A stretch of 6,598 nt of DNA from Erysipelotrichaceae bacterium (GTDB taxonomy: Bacteria > Bacillota_I > Bacilli_A > Erysipelotrichales > Erysipelotrichaceae): NCBI GenBank assembly GCA_027449005.1, contig DAIDML010000268.1, positions 1-6,598 on the forward strand. Direction: 5' to 3'. The translations under genes and the position numbers were made by a program. Under the pieces are notes generated by a model. That model saw only the letters and a program-made list of their open reading frames with translations, was not told the DNA's origin and did not search any database. Shown here piece by piece: positions 1 through 6,126 of the stretch. The stretch's first letter is position 1; the number at the start of each line of letters is the position of its first letter.

Positions 1-172
1 TGGTTTCGATGCCGCTGTGGCTGGTGCTCGTGCTGCAATCATCGGTGGATTTAAAGCCACTTCAAATACCTTAGCCGCCTTTACTCATCAACTTCCATTG
101 TCTGGAACTTTAGCACACAGCTACATTCAAATGCATGATAGTGAATATGAGGCATTGAAGGCCGTTTTGTGA
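1..172 (+). pseudogene. pncB: Nicotinate phosphoribosyltransferase fragment, cut short mid-protein
   Basis: Reading from base 2 gives 56 residues, beginning GFDAAVAGARAAIIGG and followed by TSNTLA, SGTLAHSY and DSEYEA, then a TGA stop at 170-172. This series matches the central part of nicotinate phosphoribosyltransferase (NAPRTase). That cytosolic enzyme joins nicotinate to PRPP, with ATP, to make nicotinate mononucleotide for NAD salvage. The GT.AHS block is a conserved active-site segment of the family. In known members, roughly 200 or more further residues follow, including the DTYDT-type and phosphate-binding segments. Here the reading frame ends about six residues after DSEYEA, so the C-terminal half is absent and the product should be inactive. 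The 5' part lies outside the window. The next gene begins immediately, in another frame, and also lacks its end facing this gene. That points to a deletion or an assembly join. Family assignment is fairly sure; the cause of the truncation is not. Confidence 0.78.
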
Positions 173-1104
173 ATGATGAAACTCAAAATGATGCCTTTGT
201 GTCTTGGGCACTCAAAGTATTAACACACTTGTTAATGAGTGAAGAAACCCTCAAAGAAGCTAAAATCAATGTGTTTCAAAACATAAAGCGTGAACAAGAA
301 AACAGTGTGAAGCATGCCTTAGCTTTAAGTGCTGAGCGTTTTCTACCTCAATCCTATGGATTAAAAGTAGAAGGGGATGAATCAGTGATGAACCTCACTC
401 TTGATGAGCTTGTGATGTTTCAAAGCAAGTTGTTTCAGCAACCTACCGCTTGTTTTCAAGTGGGACAACTTGATCAAGGATTGGTCATGAATCATCTTAA
501 AAAATCCATTTTAAATCAAGATAAGACTTCATTATCAACCTACACCTTATTGAATCCTTTACCACTTGATCGACAAAGTGTTTCTAAAGTCAGTTCACAA
601 AGTGTCTTGATTAAAACGTATGCTACTACCATTGACTATGCCGATGAGCGCTATCTAGCGTTAAGAGTTGGAGCGATTGCATTAGGAAGTTTACCCACAT
701 CACTGTTGTTTACAACCGTAAGAGAGAAACACAGTTTATGTTACTTCATTACAGCGAATGTGATTGCCTTTGATGGGGTACTCAACATTATTACAGGCAT
801 TGATAAAGAAAATGTGAATCAAGTATCTCAACTCATTGATGAACAATGGGAGGCATTTAAAGAAGTGAGTGATGAACTTATTTCTCAAGCTAAACTGATG
901 ATGCTAAACAGTTTACGAAGCAGCGATGATGATGTGATGTCGACGATTAATTTAATGTATGCAAGTTCACTGAAAAACGAAGTCTTTGATTTAAATCGTG
1001 TGGAATCCTTGATTCTTGATTTAAGTAAAGAAGACATCATTGACGCGATGAATCAATGTGTGGCTTGCAATGAATTTGTTCTGTTAGGAGAAACCCATGT
1101 TTAA
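169..1104 (+). CDS. ymfF: N-terminally truncated M16 peptidase-like protein, YmfF (YfmF) family
   Basis: The 311-residue product resembles the non-catalytic partner of the paired M16B peptidase-like proteins YmfF/YmfH. In Bacillus subtilis this pair has been linked to the 5-aminopentanol modification of elongation factor P. Full-length members have about 420 residues in two M16 domains. Here the first ~90-110 residues are missing, and the protein starts in the helical part of domain 1 (VSWALKVLTHLLM). Domain 2 is complete and carries the family's Arg/Tyr element, VREKHSLCY, with R185 and Y192. The proposed start is GTG at 169, with GAAGG at 157-161 seven bases upstream; it overlaps the pncB stop as GTGA. 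Homology may reach a few codons further back (FVND), but an in-frame TGA at 148-150 limits it. The end overlaps ymfH by 8 bases, which supports translational coupling. The family call is good. Whether this shortened protein folds or works is doubtful. Confidence 0.75.
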   Translation: MNDETQNDAFVSWALKVLTHLLMSEETLKEAKINVFQNIKREQENSVKHALALSAERFLPQSYGLKVEGDESVMNLTLDELVMFQSKLFQQPTACFQVGQLDQGLVMNHLKKSILNQDKTSLSTYTLLNPLPLDRQSVSKVSSQSVLIKTYATTIDYADERYLALRVGAIALGSLPTSLLFTTVREKHSLCYFITANVIAFDGVLNIITGIDKENVNQVSQLIDEQWEAFKEVSDELISQAKLMMLNSLRSSDDDVMSTINLMYASSLKNEVFDLNRVESLILDLSKEDIIDAMNQCVACNEFVLLGETHV

Positions 1105-2353
1105 ACAACTCGAAACCATTGAAAGCTTTGTGACACCTTCAAACATGAAGGTCACAGTGCTTTATAAACCTGATTTTAAACAGCAATCCATGATCATTGG
1201 TGTTCCTTTTGGAGGTATCCACTCCAATGTGCTTAATAAGCAAGGGCACCCATACCACAGTGGGTTAGCTCATTTTCTTGAGCACAAACTCTTTGAATCA
1301 GAAAGTGGCGATATCATGGCGGCATTTTCTTCTCTTGGAGCCAATGTCAACGCCTTTACGTCTTATCAAGAAACGTGCTATTACTTCAACACGACTTCCA
1401 ATTTTGCACAGTCATGTGATTTATTGCTTAATTTAGTGAGCAGTTGCACCTTAAGTGAAGAAAGTGTTGAGAAAGAAAAAGGAATCATTGTCTCTGAATT
1501 AGCGATGTATGATGCGATGGTGGATCAAGCATTAGTGAAAAACATGTATCAAGCTCTGTATCATAACCATCCAATTCGCAATGATATTGGAGGAGATGCG
1601 GACAATGTGAACGCCATCTTTAAAGATGAACTGGTGGATGCATTTGAGCGTTTCTATCATCCTTCCTTAATGCATTGCGTGTGTGTCACCAATCAAAGCA
1701 TTGAGGAAGTTAAAACAATCATCTTGTCCCATCCTTTAGCACAAAACCCATCACTTCCACCTCAAGTGGTTTCACTTCCAATTGAAGAACCCAATGAAGT
1801 CGCCTTATTGAATGTTAGTAAAACCATGGATATTGAAGAAAGTAAGGGAATTTATGCTTTAAAACTGAATGCACACTCCAATAATCCCATGGAAAACATG
1901 AAAATGCAGTTTGCGATTCGTTTTATATTGGAAGCTTCATTGAGTGAAATGAATCCACAGTATCAAGAGTGGATTGATGAAGGACTCATCAATGACTTCT
2001 TTGACATGGATGTGGATGTATCCACAACCTACAGTTATGTGGCTTTTATTTGTGAACATGAACATCTTGATCATGTCTTTGCATGGCTCGATCGTGCATT
2101 ACCATCTCTTGAGTGTGATGAGGTGAGCTTAAATCAATTAAAGCGTCGCTATCTAGGTATGAGCTTAAAGGCACTCAATAAGCCTTCATCACTCTCTAAG
2201 CAAATGATACGGTATGCTTTAAATGATTTGGACTTCTTTGATGTGCTTCATTTGTTTCAAGACATGAGTCTTGATGATATTCAACAGGCGAAGATGTCAC
2301 TCCTGTCTTCTTTAAAAAATGTCAGTAAAGTAAAAATTGAACCCATTGAATAA
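1097..2353 (+). CDS. ymfH: M16 family zinc metallopeptidase, YmfH (YfmH) family
   Basis: The 418-residue protein has the usual length for the catalytic member of the YmfF/YmfH pair. The inverted zinc motif HFLEH is at residues 59-63 (H59 and H63 as metal ligands, E62 as the catalytic base). The distal glutamate ligand is probably E134 in VSELAMY, 71 residues after H63, as expected for M16. The G.NVNAFTS.. block near residues 82-90 is also typical. The C-terminal domain carries YQEWIDEGLINDFF, a family-like substitute for the Arg/Tyr loop. No signal peptide or membrane segment is visible, so it is probably cytoplasmic. The ATG at 1097 has AGGAG at 1086-1090 and overlaps the ymfF end. A Rho-independent terminator follows within 10 bases of the stop, so the unit ends here. 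The link to EF-P aminopentanol modification comes from B. subtilis homologues and is an inference in this organism. The catalytic motif is intact although its partner is truncated. Confidence 0.87.
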   Translation: MFKQLETIESFVTPSNMKVTVLYKPDFKQQSMIIGVPFGGIHSNVLNKQGHPYHSGLAHFLEHKLFESESGDIMAAFSSLGANVNAFTSYQETCYYFNTTSNFAQSCDLLLNLVSSCTLSEESVEKEKGIIVSELAMYDAMVDQALVKNMYQALYHNHPIRNDIGGDADNVNAIFKDELVDAFERFYHPSLMHCVCVTNQSIEEVKTIILSHPLAQNPSLPPQVVSLPIEEPNEVALLNVSKTMDIEESKGIYALKLNAHSNNPMENMKMQFAIRFILEASLSEMNPQYQEWIDEGLINDFFDMDVDVSTTYSYVAFICEHEHLDHVFAWLDRALPSLECDEVSLNQLKRRYLGMSLKALNKPSSLSKQMIRYALNDLDFFDVLHLFQDMSLDDIQQAKMSLLSSLKNVSKVKIEPIE

Positions 2354-2361
2354 TTTGACTT

Positions 2362-2390
2362 AAACGAAGGATAAGCCTTCGTTTTTCTTT
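2362..2390 (+). terminator. Rho-independent terminator after ymfH
   Basis: A perfect 9-bp stem (2362-2370 pairing with 2376-2384) closes a 5-base loop. It is followed by a T-rich run interrupted by one C (2382-2390). It lies 8 bases after the ymfH stop and should end the ymfF-ymfH transcript. Confidence 0.9.
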
Positions 2391-2421
2391 TGATACTTGA
2401 TTCTTTAGCAAGTAAGGCGGT

Positions 2422-2450
2422 TTGAACCCTTCTTTATCTTCTTTTATAAT
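2422..2450 (+). promoter_or_regulatory. Sigma-A type promoter for ssb
   Basis: A perfect -10 hexamer TATAAT at 2445-2450 lies 17 bases after a -35-like TTGAAC at 2422-2427 (4 of 6 matches to TTGACA). Transcription would start near 2457. That places it almost on the ribosome site at 2459-2464, giving a very short leader of about 17 bases. The terminator just upstream makes an independent promoter necessary here. Confidence 0.75.
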
Positions 2451-2473
2451 GCATGAACAGGAGGACGAAAGTC

Positions 2474-2797
2474 ATGTTAAATCAAATTGTTTTAGTAGGA
2501 AAAGTGGTTGAGTTACCACTACTTAGAGAAACCAGTGGGGGAAGTAAGGTGGCAAATTTGTTACTTGAAGTGGATCGCAACTTTAAGAATGCGCAAGGGG
2601 AATATGAGAAGGATCTCATTTTGTGCACCTTATGGCGTGGTGTGGCAGAATCAGCGATTGCGGTGTGTGAGGTTGGAGCGCTCATTGGTGTTAAGGGTCG
2701 TGTTCAAGCCAACATGATCATGACAAAAGAAAACAAACCATTTTACAGTTGTGAGATTGTGGCTGAGAAAGTGTCCTTTCTTCAATCGACTCATTAA
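2474..2797 (+). CDS. ssb: Single-stranded DNA-binding protein, short form without acidic tail
   Basis: The 107-residue protein is a single OB-fold domain of the SSB family. It opens with MLNQIVLVGKVVELPLL and continues with ANLLLEVDR, the CTLWRG segment with W54, GVKGRVQ, and a final VAEKVSFLQ strand. It would bind single-stranded DNA during replication, repair or uptake. It stops right after the OB fold. The flexible linker and acidic DDDIPF-type C-terminal tip, which recruits partner proteins in main replicative SSBs, are absent. In length it resembles the short B. subtilis SsbB rather than SsbA. The start is set at ATG 2474, with AGGAGG at 2459-2464 nine bases upstream. An in-frame ATG at 2453 lies before that ribosome site and is too close to the -10 box to be the real start. 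The gene appears monocistronic, with its own promoter and terminator. Confidence 0.88.
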   Translation: MLNQIVLVGKVVELPLLRETSGGSKVANLLLEVDRNFKNAQGEYEKDLILCTLWRGVAESAIAVCEVGALIGVKGRVQANMIMTKENKPFYSCEIVAEKVSFLQSTH

Positions 2798-2820
2798 GCG
2801 CTTTTAGCGCTTTTTCTTTT
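2796..2820 (+). terminator. Rho-independent terminator after ssb
   Basis: A perfect 7-bp stem (AAGCGCT at 2796-2802 with AGCGCTT at 2806-2812) closes a TTT loop. It is followed by a run of T interrupted by one C, ending at 2820. The stem starts on the last two bases of the ssb stop codon TAA (2795-2797). Confidence 0.87.
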
Positions 2821-2867
2821 GTGAGTGGTAATGCTTTGTTTATGAGTATGTGAGTTTGATTTTGGTG

Positions 2868-2892
2868 TATAATAAACCTAAGATTGTGAGGG
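2868..2892 (+). promoter_or_regulatory. -10 box and ribosome site ahead of thyA
   Basis: A perfect TATAAT lies at 2868-2873, preceded directly by TG, but no good -35 hexamer sits 16-18 bases upstream. Start of transcription would be near 2880, giving a leader of about 17 bases. The ribosome site is GAGGG at 2888-2892, only 4 bases before the thyA ATG, which is short. An out-of-frame ATG at 2893 would give just six codons and has no room for a ribosome site, so it is unlikely to be used. A promoter is expected because a terminator closes the upstream gene. Confidence 0.6.
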
Positions 2893-2896
2893 ATGT

Positions 2897-3760
2897 ATGA
2901 AGCAATATCATGATTTAATTCAGCATGTGTTAACACATGGTCAAACACGCGATGATCGTACACAAACAGGAGTGATTGGAACCTTTGGGTATCAATCTCG
3001 TTATGACTTAAGTAAAGGATTTCCTTTGATTACCACAAAGAAAGTTCATTTTAAATCGGTTTTAGTTGAATTATTATGGTTTATCTCTGGTAACACCAAC
3101 ATTCAACCACTCGTGAAAAAGAATGTACGTATATGGAATGATTGGCCTTATGCCAAGTATCAAAAACATCCTGAATACCAAAAAGAAAGCATGGATGAGT
3201 TCATCCAAAAGATTAAAGAGGATGATGCGTTTGCGCTTAAACATGGTGATTTAGGTCCAGTATATGGTCATCAATGGCGTGATTTCTTTGGAGTGGATCA
3301 ACTGCTTAATGTCATTGAAGACTTGAAACATAATCCTACATCACGTCGTCACATTGTGAGTGCTTGGAATCCTGCTCAGCTTTCAGAGATGGCTTTACCT
3401 CCATGTCATGCTTTTATGCAGTTTTATGTTCATAACAACCAACTGAGTCTACAGCTTTATCAACGCTCAGCCGATGTGTTTTTAGGGGTTCCATTCAACA
3501 TCGCGTCGTATGCGCTTTTACTCATGATGGTAGCTAAAGTATGTGGGTATGAAGCTAAAGAGTTTGTTCATACGTTAGGGGATGTTCATATTTACCAAAA
3601 TCATCTTGAACAAGTTCAACTTCAATTGACACGTGACTTCAGACCTTTACCAGCGGTTAGAATCAAACATAAAGATTCTATTTTAGATTTTGTGGAAGAG
3701 GATTTTGAGCTCATTGGTTATGAACCTCATCCTCACATTGCCGGGAAGGTGAGTGTGTAA
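2897..3760 (+). CDS. thyA: Thymidylate synthase
   Basis: The 287-residue cytosolic enzyme converts dUMP and 5,10-methylene-tetrahydrofolate to dTMP and dihydrofolate. The nucleophile is C170 in [12 protein letters not shown]. Other landmarks are DRTQTG (residues 20-25), the conserved WFISGNTNI block (61-69), paired phosphate-binding R150/R151 in [29 protein letters not shown] (189-205) and the DVHIYQNH block (229-236). The start MKQYHDLIQ matches the family N-terminus exactly. The enzyme is longer than the 264-residue E. coli form. The extra residues lie near 80-115, between RIWNDW and the [12 protein letters not shown] motif, as in other Gram-positive enzymes. The C-terminus reads [10 protein letters not shown], where many homologues have P.IKAPVAV, so the usual Lys in that tail is Ala here. 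The stop overlaps the folA start by one base (TAATG). This arrangement couples synthesis of the enzyme that generates dihydrofolate with the one that recycles it. Confidence 0.97.
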   Translation: MKQYHDLIQHVLTHGQTRDDRTQTGVIGTFGYQSRYDLSKGFPLITTKKVHFKSVLVELLWFISGNTNIQPLVKKNVRIWNDWPYAKYQKHPEYQKESMDEFIQKIKEDDAFALKHGDLGPVYGHQWRDFFGVDQLLNVIEDLKHNPTSRRHIVSAWNPAQLSEMALPPCHAFMQFYVHNNQLSLQLYQRSADVFLGVPFNIASYALLLMMVAKVCGYEAKEFVHTLGDVHIYQNHLEQVQLQLTRDFRPLPAVRIKHKDSILDFVEEDFELIGYEPHPHIAGKVSV

Positions 3761-4224
3761 TGATACACATGATCGTTGCGATGAATCGCACACGAACCAT
3801 TGGACATCAAAAGTCCATTCCATTTCATAATCCTGAAGATTTAGCCCATTTCAAAGCTAAAACACGTCATCATGTTTGTGTGATGGGTCGTGTGACCTAC
3901 GAATCCATTCCCGTTAAGTTGGTGGATCGTGAAGTGTGGATACTCACATCTTCAAATGATTATGTTCCCAAACATGATAATGTGGTGGTGTTTCATGATG
4001 TTACCTCCTTATTTGAAGCAGTATTGAATCACAAGAAAGACATCTTTATTTGTGGGGGACTGATGATGTATCGTTTGTTTTTCCCGTATGTGTCGATTTT
4101 GTGGTTATCTTACATTGAAGATGATTTTGATGGTGATGTGAAACTTGATCATTTTGAATCTGAAATGAAGCTTGTGAACACGATAGAATACCAAACATTT
4201 GTATGCAAGGAGTATCATCGATGA
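3760..4224 (+). CDS. folA: Dihydrofolate reductase (folA/dfrA)
   Basis: The 154-residue enzyme reduces dihydrofolate to tetrahydrofolate with NADPH, recycling the cofactor oxidised by the adjacent ThyA. By eye its first ~57 residues align with E. coli DHFR without gaps. They include IVAMN, IP.HNPEDL with the catalytic acid D27, F31, VMGRVTYES (G43, R44, T46) and R57. The NADPH-binding ICGG is at residues 97-100. Two positions are unusual. The almost invariant Trp22 of IPW is Phe22, and the residue before the GG pair (Ile94 in E. coli) is Cys98. The counterpart of Thr113 is Ser117. ATG 3760 overlaps the thyA stop, with AAGGTG near 3746-3751 as a modest ribosome site. ATG 3769 is possible but would remove part of the first strand. 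The gene overlaps the next one as ATGA. The assignment is firm; normal activity and inhibitor response cannot be read from the sequence. Confidence 0.94.
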   Translation: MIHMIVAMNRTRTIGHQKSIPFHNPEDLAHFKAKTRHHVCVMGRVTYESIPVKLVDREVWILTSSNDYVPKHDNVVVFHDVTSLFEAVLNHKKDIFICGGLMMYRLFFPYVSILWLSYIEDDFDGDVKLDHFESEMKLVNTIEYQTFVCKEYHR

Positions 4225-4772
4225 TAAAACTCAATATAAAACTAGCATTGGCTTTCTTTTGGTTGCCTATGGCCCTTAACTTAAGAAAAATGAAGCGATT
4301 ACCATTGAATGTCAGTCATCAATTGGTAAAAATGTGGGCTGTGCTCATCCTAAAACTGTCAAAAGTCAAAGTTAAATCAAAATATCGTAACCATATTCCT
4401 CTTTCAAACACGACCTTGATTCTTGTGGAAGATAAACCCCTTGTTCATGAGATCTTGTTGGTGGGACTTCAAAGTGAAGTGGTGTTTTACAAACCTAAAG
4501 CATCCAAATATGGTTTACCTCAACCATGGTTGGATGTCATCAGTGTTGCATCACTGAAGGATCTGCCTGCCAATTGCATTATGTTGATGGAAGATTTAAC
4601 ACAAGAATATCTTGATGATCTAGGTCAACAAAAAGCACAAATCATGAAAATTTCAATGACTGAACTCGGTTCTATCCTTGCACAACCTACTAAGATTGTG
4701 CTTGAATGTGCTGTTCCTCTCAGTGTTGAAGAAAGTGCATTCGCATCCATTGAAGTTATTCGCAATTATTAA
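4221..4772 (+). CDS. Small PlsC-like protein lacking acyltransferase catalytic motifs
   Basis: The 183-residue product is not clearly recognised. It starts with a hydrophobic stretch (LALAFFWLPMAL, residues 8-19), then a second one (WAVLILKL, 39-46), then the VKVKSKYRNHIPLSNTTLILVE segment. That layout, and later segments CIMLMEDLT (119-127), QIMKISM and KIVLECAVPL, parallel 1-acyl-glycerol-3-phosphate acyltransferases (PlsC) of similar length (~200 residues). The signature residues are missing, however. Where HX4D is expected there is DKPLVHE (K72 and E77), and FPEGTRS is replaced by LMEDLTQ. If related, it is a degenerate and probably non-catalytic homologue; this comparison is by eye and tentative. 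The start is ATG 4221, with AAGGAG at 4207-4212 eight bases upstream; it overlaps the folA stop. An in-frame ATG at 4203 lies upstream of that ribosome site and is rejected. The gene ends 11 bases before pdp, so it is probably co-translated with its neighbours. Confidence 0.75.
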   Translation: MIKLNIKLALAFFWLPMALNLRKMKRLPLNVSHQLVKMWAVLILKLSKVKVKSKYRNHIPLSNTTLILVEDKPLVHEILLVGLQSEVVFYKPKASKYGLPQPWLDVISVASLKDLPANCIMLMEDLTQEYLDDLGQQKAQIMKISMTELGSILAQPTKIVLECAVPLSVEESAFASIEVIRNY

Positions 4773-4783
4773 AGGAGAACATC

Positions 4784-6088
4784 ATGTCAAACATGTTAGA
4801 AATTATAACTAAGAAGAGAGATAAACACCCTCTAACCCAAGAAGACATTGCTTTTTGGATTAAAGAATTGGTAGCTCAACGCATTCCAGATTATCAGTCA
4901 TCAGCTTTACTGATGGCCATTGTTTTAAATGGCTTAAGTGAACAAGAAACTGCGTGGTTAACCCATGAAATGATGCACAGTGGGGATGTGGTGGATTTAT
5001 CTTCCATTCAAGGCATCACCAATGATAAGCATTCTACAGGAGGGGTTGGGGATAAAACATCCCTTGTCTTAGCTCCGATGGTGGCTGCTTGTGGTGGCAA
5101 AGTGGCCAAAATGAGTGGTCGAGGATTAGGGCATACAGGAGGAACCATCGATAAATTGGAATCTTTTCCTGGCTTCTCAACCGAAATCAGTTCTGAGCGA
5201 TTTGCTCAATTAGTGAATGACAATGGTTTAGCCATTATGGGTCAATCTAAAAACCTTGTCCCTGCAGATAAACTGCTTTATGCCTTAAGGGATGTCACTG
5301 GTACGGTTCCTGCTATTCCTCTCATCGCTTCAAGTATTATGTCTAAAAAATTGGCGGCAGGGTCGGATGCGATCCTCTTGGATGTTAAGTTTGGTGATGG
5401 TGCCTTCATGAAGGATGTCAATCAAGCCCGTGAACTTGCGATGGCCATGATCAGCATAGGAAAACATGCCAACAAGAACACCAAAGCCATTTTAAGTGAT
5501 ATGAATCAACCTTTAGGGTTTGCGATTGGAAATGCGTTAGAAGTGAAAGAAGCCATTGCTACCTTAAAAGGAGAAGGACCTGAAGATTTAACTCAACTTT
5601 GCATTGAAGCTGCAAGTCTTATGCTTGTGCAAGCACAGTTGTACACTGATGTGGATAAAGCCAAAGAAGCCGTGGTTGCTTCTCTTCATGATGGCAGTGC
5701 TTTAGCGAAGTTTAGAACCTTTATAGAAGCACAAGGAGGAGACCCAACGTATGTTGATGATGTCTCCCTACTTCCGCAAGCCAAACACATTACGCCATTC
5801 AAAGCAACTCAAACAGGCATCATTCAAACCATTCAAGCGATGCCTTTAGGTTTAGCTGCATCCTATCTTGGAGCAGGTCGTTTAACCAAAGATGATGTGC
5901 TTAAGTTTGGGGTAGGACTAGTGCTCAAAGCAAAAGTAGGCAATCATGTATCAGAAGGGGATGTGATTTGTGATATTCATCATGATGATCCACTTCCACA
6001 GGATGTCTTAGATAAGTTAAATGATGCGATTGTGATTGCACAAGAAAGTGTGAAGCCTTTAGTGCTCATTCATGAAATCTGTGAGTGA
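4784..6088 (+). CDS. pdp: Pyrimidine-nucleoside phosphorylase
   Basis: The 434-residue protein has the usual length for this family (PyNP/thymidine phosphorylase). It cleaves uridine, thymidine or deoxyuridine with phosphate to give the free base and (deoxy)ribose-1-phosphate. The phosphate-binding KHSTGGVGDKTS is at residues 82-93, and the family signature SGRGLGHTGGTIDKLES is at 111-127. Substrate-binding residues R169 (ALRDVT), S184 and K188 (SSIMSKK) are present, as is the GSDAILLDVKFGDGAFMK block. The C-terminal domain follows, with the GLGAxxLGAGR-type segment (here GLAASYLGAGR). AAAGGAG at 4771-4777, overlapping the previous stop, is a strong ribosome site for ATG 4784. Position behind thyA and folA links nucleoside salvage with dTMP synthesis. 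Sequence alone does not decide between broad pyrimidine and thymidine-only specificity, although the broad PyNP type is usual in Gram-positive bacteria. No terminator follows it. Confidence 0.95.
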   Translation: MSNMLEIITKKRDKHPLTQEDIAFWIKELVAQRIPDYQSSALLMAIVLNGLSEQETAWLTHEMMHSGDVVDLSSIQGITNDKHSTGGVGDKTSLVLAPMVAACGGKVAKMSGRGLGHTGGTIDKLESFPGFSTEISSERFAQLVNDNGLAIMGQSKNLVPADKLLYALRDVTGTVPAIPLIASSIMSKKLAAGSDAILLDVKFGDGAFMKDVNQARELAMAMISIGKHANKNTKAILSDMNQPLGFAIGNALEVKEAIATLKGEGPEDLTQLCIEAASLMLVQAQLYTDVDKAKEAVVASLHDGSALAKFRTFIEAQGGDPTYVDDVSLLPQAKHITPFKATQTGIIQTIQAMPLGLAASYLGAGRLTKDDVLKFGVGLVLKAKVGNHVSEGDVICDIHHDDPLPQDVLDKLNDAIVIAQESVKPLVLIHEICE

Positions 6089-6120
6089 TAGTCAACACCT
6101 TTGGTGTGTGATATAATAGG
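6089..6120 (+). promoter_or_regulatory. Possible promoter very close to scpA
   Basis: TATAAT at 6112-6117 is a perfect -10 hexamer. TAGTCA at 6089-6094, 17 bases upstream, matches the -35 consensus at 4 of 6 positions. Transcription would begin around 6123-6125, leaving only 2-4 bases before the scpA ATG. A transcript from here would be nearly leaderless and would exclude the weak AGG (6118-6120) that could serve as ribosome site. It may be a real leaderless promoter or a chance match, with scpA read through from pdp. Confidence 0.35.
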
Positions 6121-6126
6121 CAAGTT

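Noticed and set aside
2416..2432. GGTTCAAACC on the - strand, resembling the T-loop of a tRNA.
   Set aside because: The flanks do not form the 5-bp T stem, and no acceptor, D or anticodon arm can be found around it. The + strand bases are part of the ssb promoter region.
2893..2913. Six-codon open frame starting 4 bases before the thyA ATG, as a regulatory leader peptide.
   Set aside because: Its ATG directly abuts the GAGGG ribosome site with no spacing, so initiation there is unlikely.
2482..2963. Open frames on the - strand and in a second + frame over ssb and its downstream gap (2482-2685 -, 2508-2717 +, 2718-2963 -).
   Set aside because: They overlap the clear SSB and thyA genes in other frames, have no ribosome site and resemble no family. 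The last one crosses the ssb terminator and the thyA start.
4069..4071. Tyr104 of DHFR, at the place of Phe98 in S. aureus DHFR, where Tyr causes trimethoprim resistance.
   Set aside because: E. coli and many sensitive DHFRs naturally have Tyr at this position (Tyr100), so it is no evidence of resistance.
4046..4234. Open frame on the - strand inside folA.
   Set aside because: It is an antisense shadow of a well-supported DHFR, with low-complexity His/Ser/Gln-rich composition and no start signal.
6095..6107. Short inverted repeat ACACC-TTT-GGTGT after pdp as a terminator.
   Set aside because: The stem has only 5 bp and is followed by GTGATATA, not a T run, so it should not terminate transcription.
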